Below are positions 16,370 to 23,270 of a stretch of 37,762 bases of DNA, piece by piece. Both the position numbers and the translations under genes were made by a program. Origin of the DNA: a virus; the IMG/VR virus record IMGVR_UViG_3300010413_002523, positions 1 through 37,762 of that record; one strand, 5' to 3'. Every line of letters starts with the position of its first letter. The stretch's first letter is position 1. The notes under the pieces were generated by a model. That model was not told the origin of the DNA and made no database searches. It saw only the letters and a program-made list of their open reading frames with translations.

Positions 16370-16993
16370 GTGGCCAAGATTGATCAATATCGCGACCCCG
16401 CAGATCTTGCTGCGGCGCTATCTGGAATTCATCCTGACAAACGTCGCATTCTGGGCGTGGACCTTGGCACGAATTGCGGTGTAGCATGGGCGGACATAAA
16501 TCCTTCAGAATCTGCGCGGGCTACCCGGATTGTGGCTGGTCAGTTAGACCTCTCTGTCGGTCCCTGGGATACCGGACCACTCCGACACATCAGGCTCAAA
16601 CAATTCCTGTCGGTACTTTGTCCGCACCTGATCGCATTCGAGGACGTCAAGTTCTCGCCTGACGTGAAGGGCTTCTCCGGCAAACGTATTGGCATGATCG
16701 TTGCGCGCGTCGCTACCGCTTCAGAGCTTCTGGGCGGCTTCAAAATTACACTCACGACCTGGGCAGAGGAACATGGCGTCCCTGCCCAGGGTTTTCCCAT
16801 TGGGACAATCAAGAAGCACGCAACCAACAAGGGCAATGCGAACAAGGTGCAGATGATCGAAGCGGCTAACGCGCGTTTCGGTGTAGAGCTGGGCATCAGT
16901 GATTACGAAAGCACCGGAGCCGATAACATCGCAGATGCCATGTGGATCTGCGATATGGCCATCACGATGTACAAAGATGGTCTCAAATGCTAG
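16370..16993 (+). CDS. RuvC-like Holliday junction resolvase (RNase H fold)
   Basis: Predicted structure-specific nuclease that resolves branched DNA before packaging. ILGVDLGTNCGVAW carries the first-strand Asp (Asp31). LIAFEDVKF carries the second acidic residue (Glu91). GADNIADAMWI near the C-terminus supplies the final acidic pair (Asp185, Asp189). IGTIKKHATNKGNANKVQM is the basic segment seen before the last helix of RuvC-type proteins. Spacing and length (207 residues) fit. The start is a GTG immediately after the previous stop, which suggests translational coupling. YqgF-like proteins share the fold, but the acidic quartet and phage setting favour a resolvase. Confidence 0.82.
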   Translation: MAKIDQYRDPADLAAALSGIHPDKRRILGVDLGTNCGVAWADINPSESARATRIVAGQLDLSVGPWDTGPLRHIRLKQFLSVLCPHLIAFEDVKFSPDVKGFSGKRIGMIVARVATASELLGGFKITLTTWAEEHGVPAQGFPIGTIKKHATNKGNANKVQMIEAANARFGVELGISDYESTGADNIADAMWICDMAITMYKDGLKC

Positions 16994-17232
16994 TCGGCTG
17001 TCGTGAATTGCTTGACAAGTACGGCTCGCTCCATGCTGTATTTCGTGCGCTGCTTAATAATCAGCTGACGTCGGCAGAGGAGCGTTTTGGATCCATGCTA
17101 CTAGCTACATGCGACGCCGTACTCCAGAACGAATGCTTCAAGGACATCGCTTGGATCGAATCCTTAATAACGCGGGATGATGCAGCGCCCGCGGAGAATC
17201 GCGCACCGCGGTTCATACGCCTGAAAACTTGA
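16987..17232 (+). CDS. Unknown small helical protein
   Basis: An 81-residue product from the ATG at 16987, which overlaps the resolvase stop by seven bases. It is almost wholly helical (CRELLDKYGSLHAVFRALLN, then EERFGSMLLATCDAVLQN), ending in a basic Pro/Arg tail. Not recognised. Confidence 0.65.
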   Translation: MLVGCRELLDKYGSLHAVFRALLNNQLTSAEERFGSMLLATCDAVLQNECFKDIAWIESLITRDDAAPAENRAPRFIRLKT

Positions 17233-17259
17233 TCACGTGACCAAAATTGGAGAATGCTT

Positions 17260-17958
17260 GTGGCTATCGTAGCCATGTCTGTCGGCGCCACGATCAAGGG
17301 CGCGCCCGATGGTCGGGACTATCTCGGTGAGATCAGGGTGCCAGGCACCATGACCAGGGCATCGACCATCAACGACCACAAGGAAAAGGTGCGGGCTGAG
17401 CGTGGCAAGCACCTGGAATTCAAGCCACTGGGCTTTGCTGGCAGCATTCTGCCGAACTCTGACGTCTATGAGAACCACGCGCAGCGTCCGATGGTTGGAA
17501 TGCTCGCGTCAGTCTGCGTCATGACGGAAGGACATACGGTATTTACACAAGTAGCGAAGGAGGGCGCATCGCGGGGTACCGTGGCGGCAGCGTTCATTCG
17601 CTACCTGCTGGACTCGTTCCCGAACCAGTTTGCAGATACCCTTCGCTTCGGCGACACCGACCCCGAGGCGGTCTTTTTCGGCTTCAACTTGAAGCAGGTA
17701 TTGCGCATCGCTGCGTTCGAGATACTGCAGCTTTCAGGCGATGACCGCGTAGCGGTGCCTGTGCGGCTGTGGCACAACCCCGCAGGCGTATACGACCCTG
17801 TGGACATTCTGCTGCCAGCGAATGACCGCCGGGACCTGGATCTATACAGCCTTTTGCGGTATTTTGGGATTGAGGCGACGGCTCAGGAGGTGGCAGAGAG
17901 CGCCGAACGTCAAGCCGCGGTCGTTTCCGCGCTTGTCGGTCGTGCTCAGCTGGCTTAG
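17260..17958 (+). CDS. Unknown protein
   Basis: Not recognised. The GTG at 17260 is chosen because GGAGA (17249-17253) lies six bases upstream. An ATG at 17254 is too close to that site, and an ATG at 17275 is further off. The 232-residue product looks folded, mixed alpha/beta, with KGAPDGRDYLGEIRVPG, VFTQVAKEGASRGTVAAAFI and FFGFNLKQVLRIAAFEILQL. The last 40 residues form an Ala/Glu-rich helix. It ends just before the structured RNA element at 17996. Confidence 0.78.
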   Translation: MAIVAMSVGATIKGAPDGRDYLGEIRVPGTMTRASTINDHKEKVRAERGKHLEFKPLGFAGSILPNSDVYENHAQRPMVGMLASVCVMTEGHTVFTQVAKEGASRGTVAAAFIRYLLDSFPNQFADTLRFGDTDPEAVFFGFNLKQVLRIAAFEILQLSGDDRVAVPVRLWHNPAGVYDPVDILLPANDRRDLDLYSLLRYFGIEATAQEVAESAERQAAVVSALVGRAQLA

Positions 17959-17995
17959 GCCGGCGGCTATCAAGCAGCTCGCCAGGGAGCTATCA

Positions 17996-18085
17996 GGGGA
18001 GTATCGTAGGTAGCTACGGAACCGGGGCTCATAGACCCCAACCAAGCCGGGTGCAACTCCCAAATGGCGTACTCCCCTTCTTTTT
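17996..18085 (+). ncRNA. Cloverleaf-like structured RNA element followed by T-rich tract
   Basis: A perfect 8-bp closing helix (17996-18003 with 18070-18077) surrounds three local hairpins. These are CGTAG/CTACG (18005-18009, 18013-18017 or shifted by one), GGGG/CCCC (18024-18027, 18036-18039) with loop CTCATAGA, and a GCC-GGG/CCC-GGC arm (18046-18068) with loop TGCAACT. The shape and size recall a tRNA, with CAT in the second loop and a T-loop-like third loop. However, the D loop is too small, extra bases precede the closing strand, and no CCA follows. TTCTTTTT comes straight after, so it may work as a terminator or leader for the gene at 18096. Alternative pairings exist (CGCCA 17980-17984 with TGGCG 18065-18069). 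Confidence 0.4.
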
Positions 18086-18095
18086 GGAACACAGC

Positions 18096-18806
18096 ATGAC
18101 AGACGATCTGGGTAACGCACACGTCCGTGTAAAGGGCGAGTTCCACGGTAAACTTCCACAGCCCACGGGGAAAGTAGCGACAGTCACTGCAGAGACGTTG
18201 CCTCCGCCCGCGGAGGCATCCAAGTTCACACTGAGCGATCTCGAGGATGACTGGATCTTCTTCAACCATGGTGCGCTATTCAGCTACTGCGGCATGAGAT
18301 ATCCGCAGCAAGATCCGCTTGCGGACTGGTACGCACAACAGCCAGAAGGCACTGAGGTATTGCAGCAGCCGTTCAAGCAGCTGCTCATTGGCAATCTCAA
18401 TGTATCAGCACGAATCGGAAATCTCACGTGGGGCCACGTCATCTGCGCGGTACGGAAGCCGCTGGGCGCCTCGTTGCTTATGTTTCTCCGGAGCGTTGCT
18501 ACGGTAGATCATAGGCGCGGGATATACGCGCAGACCGAGCTCGTAGCCATTGATATTCCGGATCCAGTGCTCGTAGAGCGCCACGGGATCTTGCATCCCC
18601 GCATAAAGCTGATTACGGTAGCGATAGTGTGCGCCGACACCAATAAAGGATTCTGGGCCCTCAAATCGCGCAAGACGCAGCTCGAACGACCTGAATTCGA
18701 ATGCAATCCCGCGCGCACCAATACCGTTTACATCGGCAGCAAGGTACTGGCAGGCGATACCGACTGCCTGGCGAATGCTTCGCGCCGATTGATACTACCA
18801 GGTTGA
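18096..18806 (+). CDS. Unknown protein
   Basis: Not recognised. The ATG at 18096 has GGA (18086-18088) seven bases upstream, at the end of the T-rich tract of the structured element. The 236-residue protein is beta-rich and mixed, with NAHVRVKGEFHGKLPQP near the start, DDWIFFNHGALFSYCGM, and LKSRKTQLERPEFEC near the end. The spread of beta strands would fit a virion or DNA-binding protein, without proof. Confidence 0.78.
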   Translation: MTDDLGNAHVRVKGEFHGKLPQPTGKVATVTAETLPPPAEASKFTLSDLEDDWIFFNHGALFSYCGMRYPQQDPLADWYAQQPEGTEVLQQPFKQLLIGNLNVSARIGNLTWGHVICAVRKPLGASLLMFLRSVATVDHRRGIYAQTELVAIDIPDPVLVERHGILHPRIKLITVAIVCADTNKGFWALKSRKTQLERPEFECNPARTNTVYIGSKVLAGDTDCLANASRRLILPG

Positions 18807-18822
18807 ACGTCAGGAGTGTAAC

Positions 18823-19131
18823 ATGGACGTGATGCTGAATCTGCCTACTGCCATAGAAGGTAAGTGGGTACTAAAGGACGGCGATGGCAAGATCATTGCC
18901 AGCCAGTCAAGCAACCCAGGCTCAGTGCTTGAAGTTACACCGCATTTCTATCGCGGACAGCAGTCTCAGACAGTGTCTCGCATCGAAGTACGGGGTAAAC
19001 GTGGGCGCAGTTCGCGCACAGCGCTGAAAGTGGGCGCCACCACGGGGAAGGTCAAGGCAGAGTCAATGAACAAAATCCCGAAACCTATCGAGCCCGCATT
19101 CGATAAAGATCCGCCGAAAGTCACGAAATGA
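18823..19131 (+). CDS. Unknown small basic protein
   Basis: A 102-residue protein with AGGAG (18811-18815) seven bases before the ATG. A beta-type N-terminal half (GKWVLKDGDGKIIASQSS, then VSRIEVRGKRGR) is followed by a Lys/Pro-rich flexible tail. The stop overlaps the next start (ATGA). Not recognised. Confidence 0.74.
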   Translation: MDVMLNLPTAIEGKWVLKDGDGKIIASQSSNPGSVLEVTPHFYRGQQSQTVSRIEVRGKRGRSSRTALKVGATTGKVKAESMNKIPKPIEPAFDKDPPKVTK

Positions 19132-19733
19132 GTACTGCCGAGCAAGAGAAGCAAGTCATCCCAGAAGCAACCGAGATTGCCGAGAAGGCACCGCGCAGGA
19201 AGCAGGAACAGCTGACGCCGCAGGAAACGCATGCGGTGTTGAAGCGACTAATTCACGTGCTATCGATTGCGGATGACCTAATCGAGGGTGATGCGCGCGG
19301 ACGCATCTGGGCGGTTTTCGGCGTCGTTGGTGGCTTGCCGCCGGCTGTGGGCTCTTTTGAGTCCGTGGATGCATTGTGTGAGCATATTGCACGGTTACGC
19401 GCGCAGCACAATGCCGGCGATAATGAATACTACATTCACATCTTCTACGGGCAGCGCTGGTCGATCCAGAAGGGACGTGCATGGAAGCTTTGGGACGGTA
19501 ACACTCTCATTCCAATCGCAGGAGGCGACATCGATGAGTTTCTTGATACGTCGGGCCTGCTTGGCGATAGGCCGGATCTTGATTCCGTGGTGCCTAACGC
19601 GGCAGTGGGGGCGGCTACGGAGGTGGTGCCGCCGGCGCGCAATCGCCAGAATACGGCACCGCCGGGGGTAACGCACGGACCGCCCATACTCGGGGAAGAG
19701 GCAGACTCCGGGGACGATCCGGACATTGAATAA
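19128..19733 (+). CDS. Unknown protein with charged N-terminus and acidic tail
   Basis: A 201-residue protein starting in the ATGA overlap with the previous gene. The first 40 residues are charged and Gln-rich. A compact middle (about 45-145) includes RIWAVFGVVGGLPPAVG and EYYIHIFYGQRWSIQKGRAW. The tail is Pro/Ala-rich and ends acidic. No family recognised. It is the last gene before a strong terminator. Confidence 0.76.
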   Translation: MSTAEQEKQVIPEATEIAEKAPRRKQEQLTPQETHAVLKRLIHVLSIADDLIEGDARGRIWAVFGVVGGLPPAVGSFESVDALCEHIARLRAQHNAGDNEYYIHIFYGQRWSIQKGRAWKLWDGNTLIPIAGGDIDEFLDTSGLLGDRPDLDSVVPNAAVGAATEVVPPARNRQNTAPPGVTHGPPILGEEADSGDDPDIE

Positions 19734-19746
19734 GTTCAGCCGAAAA

Positions 19747-19761
19747 ACGCGGCATTATAAA
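19747..19761 (+). repeat. 15-bp intergenic repeat, copy 1 (ACGCGGCATTATAAA)
   Basis: This 15-mer occurs again exactly at 33937-33951. Both copies are intergenic, between the stop of one gene and the start of the next. The AT-rich end (TATAAA) looks like a promoter -10 element, but no good -35 lies 17 bases upstream. It may be a phage-specific promoter or protein-binding site. Here its last A is the first base of the terminator stem. Confidence 0.5.
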
Positions 19762-19791
19762 GCGCCAGGTTTGTTGACCTGGCGCTTTTTT
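19761..19791 (+). terminator. Rho-independent terminator
   Basis: A perfect 10-bp stem AGCGCCAGGT/ACCTGGCGCT (19761-19770 with 19777-19786) closes a TTGTTG loop, and a run of six T (19786-19791) follows. It ends the 18-19.7 kb gene group. Confidence 0.93.
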
Positions 19792-19859
19792 GTTGTCTAT
19801 GACCATTGCCATGGATATGGCAGTAGGGTTGCTATGCGACCATAACATTATGATAGGCC

Positions 19860-21446
19860 GTGTCTGTGGCGGCGCGGCTACTTAGCATTCCAGCAAAGGA
19901 GTGGAAGCTGGTAATGGGCAACACCGAAGTACGTACGTTGACATTGGGCGGCGTAACCGCCGCGGTCCCCGTCCGCGAAATGGCTGAACAGCCACGCATC
20001 CAGAACATGCAACCCGGCGTTGCGGAACTGGCTGGTGCACTGTTCGACTGCTTCGGCAGGTCGGAGATTTGGACACCGGATCTGTTTCACGACCAGGGAG
20101 GTCCAACGATCCTGCAGGCCATTCGGCTCTTCTGCCAGATGGTCAACTACGAGTTGAGCGAGGCGGGCGAGCAGTTGCTCGACGTGCTCGAACTCGAACA
20201 GCTCGTGGCAAATCAGGCCATTGGACTTTCGTCACCGCTGCAGCTGCTGTGCCGCTGGACCGTGCTAGTCCGCATCGGCGTGCGCAAGATGCAGCGAGAC
20301 ATGCTAGGCATCGTGGCCATGTTGCCGATGCCCCCTGGCGGTAGCGTCAAGTGGAACAAGTCCGCCGACCATCTGGGTAGGACGCACTACGTTGTCACAC
20401 ACCTTTTCGGGGAGCGCTTTCTGTGCCGCGGGTACGCGATGACCTGCCAGCCAGACGGCGAGTGGGTCTTGGGAGGTCCCACCGGCAATCGGTGGCTCAA
20501 AGACCTGTATCTGACACCCGGATTGCAGCCGATCGACACCCTGGTGGCGGCGAAGAGGCGGAAGTTGGGAGGATCGCAACAACGTGGACGCAGCGTTGAT
20601 GACATCTGCAACAATCACAAGCGCCGGCTCACTGAGGGCCGCCGCGCCGCAGGCATCGACGCGAAGAATTTCGGCGAGGCTCACGGTGCCCGCCTTGACC
20701 TGGAGAACAAGGACATCATGGATGCCGCACTTGCCACAGTGCGCGCGCTGCTATCCCAGGTCATCGTGTACCGCGAGGACGCAATTCTCGACGACATCGT
20801 CGGGAGGACCGGGCACTCCAAGGCCGAAGTGCAGGAGGACCCGACACTCGCCGGTAGCGAGGAGGATGCTTTCAAACTCCATACCCGCAGACGGGATGAC
20901 GCGTACGGCTATTTCAGGCCGTGCGGCAGGTTCGAGATCCCGAAGGGTTACATGGTGTTTGCGGAAACCGGCATCCCGCCCGCGCTAAAAGACATCGAAC
21001 ATATTCCGCTTTCCGGAGTGACAGGTGCTGCGATCAGCATGGAGCATCTGTCCGGGCGCAAAGATCTTGCACCGCTTCGGAGAGCACCCACAGCGCTGCC
21101 AGATGTCGAAGATCTGGCGCCGCTGATCGACGCGTGCGGAATCCCGACGATCAACAGACAGGTGGTCGTCGAGATGGAGCCTTTGGCTAACGAGACAGGA
21201 CAGGACATCATGCGCTACCGCCTCGGCGGTGACGAGAACACGGCGGAGATGCTGTTGTCAGAATTCGTGCGCAGGACGGCCGTCCGTTTCGTACCCATGG
21301 TACTGGATTTCCGCCGCAGGCGTCTTTTCGTCGAGGATCTGCAAGGTGTGCGACACGGCATCGCCTGGGAGATCTCATACGACGACGTCAACAAACGGTT
21401 CACCTCATGCCCGAGACCGAAGAGATCAGAAACGTCGCCTACGTAG
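19860..21446 (+). CDS. Unknown large protein
   Basis: Not recognised. The first in-frame start is GTG at 19860; a second GTG at 19866 has better spacing from AGG (19855-19857), and an ATG at 19914 is possible. The product is about 528 residues, with a helical N-terminal half (FCQMVNYELSEAGEQLLDVLEL, VRIGVRKMQRDMLGIV). A beta stretch follows (GRTHYVVTHLFGERFLCRG), then a charged central helix region and a C-terminal mixed domain with AVRFVPMVLDFRRRRLFVED. Size and position before the portal region would permit a virion or packaging role, but I see no terminase Walker motifs. It is the first gene after a terminator. Confidence 0.85.
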   Translation: MSVAARLLSIPAKEWKLVMGNTEVRTLTLGGVTAAVPVREMAEQPRIQNMQPGVAELAGALFDCFGRSEIWTPDLFHDQGGPTILQAIRLFCQMVNYELSEAGEQLLDVLELEQLVANQAIGLSSPLQLLCRWTVLVRIGVRKMQRDMLGIVAMLPMPPGGSVKWNKSADHLGRTHYVVTHLFGERFLCRGYAMTCQPDGEWVLGGPTGNRWLKDLYLTPGLQPIDTLVAAKRRKLGGSQQRGRSVDDICNNHKRRLTEGRRAAGIDAKNFGEAHGARLDLENKDIMDAALATVRALLSQVIVYREDAILDDIVGRTGHSKAEVQEDPTLAGSEEDAFKLHTRRRDDAYGYFRPCGRFEIPKGYMVFAETGIPPALKDIEHIPLSGVTGAAISMEHLSGRKDLAPLRRAPTALPDVEDLAPLIDACGIPTINRQVVVEMEPLANETGQDIMRYRLGGDENTAEMLLSEFVRRTAVRFVPMVLDFRRRRLFVEDLQGVRHGIAWEISYDDVNKRFTSCPRPKRSETSPT

Positions 21447-21763
21447 GCGACGAGGACATTACCTGTTGGCTAAACAGGTGTAACTGTGAGGAACTGGGCA
21501 GTCCGCTTTGCTTCCCCTGCTGGCCCGGGAAACACTATCCAGCGCATGCACCAGTATGCATGTCAAAAATGGGCGATCAGCTGCAGGTGGCATTGTCGAG
21601 ACGCGCCATGCTAAGAGTTTGGCTGGCCAACTGGGAAGCCGGCCAAGCACAAGTTTGGTTTTGGATTACGGCGGAGGAACTGTGCGCGAGCACGGATGCC
21701 AAGCCGTCGTGGTTCGCGTCAGCTGCTGGAGAAGTAGATGGCCCGCGACGAGAGCGATACTGA
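21407..21763 (+). CDS. Unknown Cys-rich small protein
   Basis: A 118-residue protein whose ATG at 21407 overlaps the preceding gene by 40 bases. Residues 20-52 hold six Cys, with CNC, CFPC and a later VC, in the order C20, C25, C27, C36, C39, C52, plus nearby His. This looks like a metal-binding knuckle. The C-terminal half is a helix with several Trp (VWLANWEAGQAQVWFWITAEE). No family name fits. Confidence 0.66.
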   Translation: MPETEEIRNVAYVGDEDITCWLNRCNCEELGSPLCFPCWPGKHYPAHAPVCMSKMGDQLQVALSRRAMLRVWLANWEAGQAQVWFWITAEELCASTDAKPSWFASAAGEVDGPRRERY

Positions 21764-21935
21764 TCGACAGAAAGAGCTCGAGAAACTCTGCGACCGCATT
21801 ATACGCCTGCGCATGCAGCGATCTAGCAATGGTACTCCACCGTGGCTGGATGAGTGTGTCGTAGAATGGGAAATCCACAAGTCTCATGCGGACGAGGAGG
21901 AATTAGCACCGCTACTGGCTGTCAAATTGGGCTAA
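21738..21935 (+). CDS. Small unknown charged helical protein
   Basis: A 65-residue product with GGAG (21728-21731) before the ATG at 21738, overlapping the previous gene by 26 bases. The N-terminal 30 residues are a charged helix (DRQKELEKLCDRIIRLRMQR). Not recognised. It is the last gene before a strong terminator hairpin. Confidence 0.68.
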   Translation: MARDESDTDRQKELEKLCDRIIRLRMQRSSNGTPPWLDECVVEWEIHKSHADEEELAPLLAVKLG

Positions 21936-21970
21936 CCCCTAGTATTTGGCGCTGGTGGAGGTTAAATTCA

Positions 21971-22012
21971 AGCTCTGGGGGGCAGCCCCGCACTGCCCCC
22001 CGGAGCTTCTTT
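21971..22012 (+). terminator. Rho-independent terminator before the portal region
   Basis: A 15-bp stem (21971-21985 with 21993-22007, one T:G pair) with loop CCCCGCA, followed by TCTTTC. The stem is very stable and the T tract short and interrupted. Confidence 0.85.
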
Positions 22013-22055
22013 CAGCTATTGATGCTATCATGGACGAGGGCTAGACTGAAACGTC

Positions 22056-23024
22056 ATGGATGTACAGCAGTATCAGACGCTGGTAAAGCAACAGCATATA
22101 CCGCGCGGTTCGACAATGGCTGTTGCGCTACCACAGGCACTGCCTGGTTTTGTGGTCGGTCGTTCTACACTGAACGGCGGGGTCATAGGCTGGGATCCGT
22201 CAGGCATCGCCAGTGAAGTGCATGTTGATCCTGATCTCAAGGGCGGATTCATAGTCGATCTCACCAAGATCAGCGCTGACGCATTCCATCAGGCGACCGA
22301 TTCGGCGAAGCTGAAAGACGCCATATCCATCGACGATTTGCGGGCGCGTGCGTCTTCTGTTTTCCGCACGTTTGCATCTCCCGCACAACAACTGACTGAT
22401 GAGGAAGAAGGAGTCACAATGCCTGATGGCCTGACTCGTGCATTGAGCATGTCAACGGTGGAACCACTAAGTAAGCAGTCTGCAATGCCCGCAGCAGTGC
22501 CCGCGCAGACGATGCCAGTGTCCACAGTTCCCAATCCGTTTGTACAAGCAGAACCGCTACTAGCACCTCCGCAGGCACCGCCGCAGCCGCAGCAGTACCG
22601 GGCGCCGGCACAGCAACAGCCCCGTCCGCAAGCGGTATCGCATGCGCCAAGCTCGCTGTTCGAGCAGTTGTCTGGCCCGCGGCCTGCCGCAGCACCGGCG
22701 GCCGCACAACGCGGAGCTGGAGCGCCACCGACATACCAGGTCACTCTGGAAGTGAAAGGCTCGCCGGTGGCAATCGAAGCCTGGTATCACGAGATCATTC
22801 GCCGCGAGCATGTCCTCGTACTGGTGTTCGATACGAGCTGTGTCGGTTACCCGCGCTCACACCTGCGGCCCACGGATAGCGATATCGCCGTGCATATCAC
22901 AGGCAGTGAAAGTATCTATCTGGTGCAAGATCCGCAGATTGTCTTCGACTCAGGCGGGCAGGAATTCAAAGTCCTACTCATCAAATCTGAGTTTCCGTAC
23001 GAGGTCGGTCCGCGCACTGCCTAA
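22056..23024 (+). CDS. Unknown protein with Pro/Gln/Ala-rich middle
   Basis: Not recognised. A 322-residue protein in three parts: an N-terminal folded stretch (about 1-110, with GFVVGRSTLNGGVIGWDPSG), a disordered Pro/Gln/Ala middle (about 140-225), and a beta-rich C-terminal domain (about 227-322, starting YQVTLEVKGSPVAIEAWYHE). The C-terminal domain could be the functional unit joined by a flexible linker. It lies just ahead of the portal gene, so a virion or packaging role is reasonable. The ATG at 22056 lacks a strong ribosome site. Confidence 0.8.
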   Translation: MDVQQYQTLVKQQHIPRGSTMAVALPQALPGFVVGRSTLNGGVIGWDPSGIASEVHVDPDLKGGFIVDLTKISADAFHQATDSAKLKDAISIDDLRARASSVFRTFASPAQQLTDEEEGVTMPDGLTRALSMSTVEPLSKQSAMPAAVPAQTMPVSTVPNPFVQAEPLLAPPQAPPQPQQYRAPAQQQPRPQAVSHAPSSLFEQLSGPRPAAAPAAAQRGAGAPPTYQVTLEVKGSPVAIEAWYHEIIRREHVLVLVFDTSCVGYPRSHLRPTDSDIAVHITGSESIYLVQDPQIVFDSGGQEFKVLLIKSEFPYEVGPRTA

Positions 23025-23055
23025 AATGCGGCTGGCAGTTCAGCAAAGGCGTGCT

Positions 23056-23253
23056 ATGATGGACATCTACGTAAATCCCCGAACCCTTGAGGATATAAGG
23101 AGATGGGCAATGGAAAAGCAAGCCGCGATTAAACCAGGGGTCACGCCAGACCTTGCGCCGGAGAAACGCGCGACCGATCGAGACGAGAAGGATGAGATCA
23201 AAAGGTTGGAAGATCAAGACCCAACCAATCGGCTGGCCGCTGACGTAGACTAG
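23056..23253 (+). CDS. Small unknown charged protein before portal
   Basis: About 65 residues from the ATG at 23056, with AAAGG (23044-23048) seven bases upstream; the adjacent ATG at 23059 and an earlier ATG at 23026 are alternatives. The product is highly charged (EKRATDRDEKDEIKRLEDQD). Not recognised. Confidence 0.62.
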   Translation: MMDIYVNPRTLEDIRRWAMEKQAAIKPGVTPDLAPEKRATDRDEKDEIKRLEDQDPTNRLAADVD

Positions 23254-23270
23254 CATCCAAGGATGGATCA

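Noticed and set aside
17996-18077. A genuine tRNA-Met gene with anticodon CAT
   Set aside because: The D loop has only about four bases, extra bases separate the T-like arm from the closing strand, T-stem pairing is incomplete and alternative folds exist. Kept only as a structured RNA.
22019-22047. Sigma-70-type promoter TTGATG-17-TAGACT after the terminator
   Set aside because: Each hexamer matches only four of six consensus bases and the predicted start would nearly coincide with the ATG at 22056, so it is likely chance.
22560-22720. CRISPR-like or satellite repeats in the CCGCAGCCGCAG region
   Set aside because: These are codon repeats for Pro, Gln and Ala in a disordered linker, without regular spacers.
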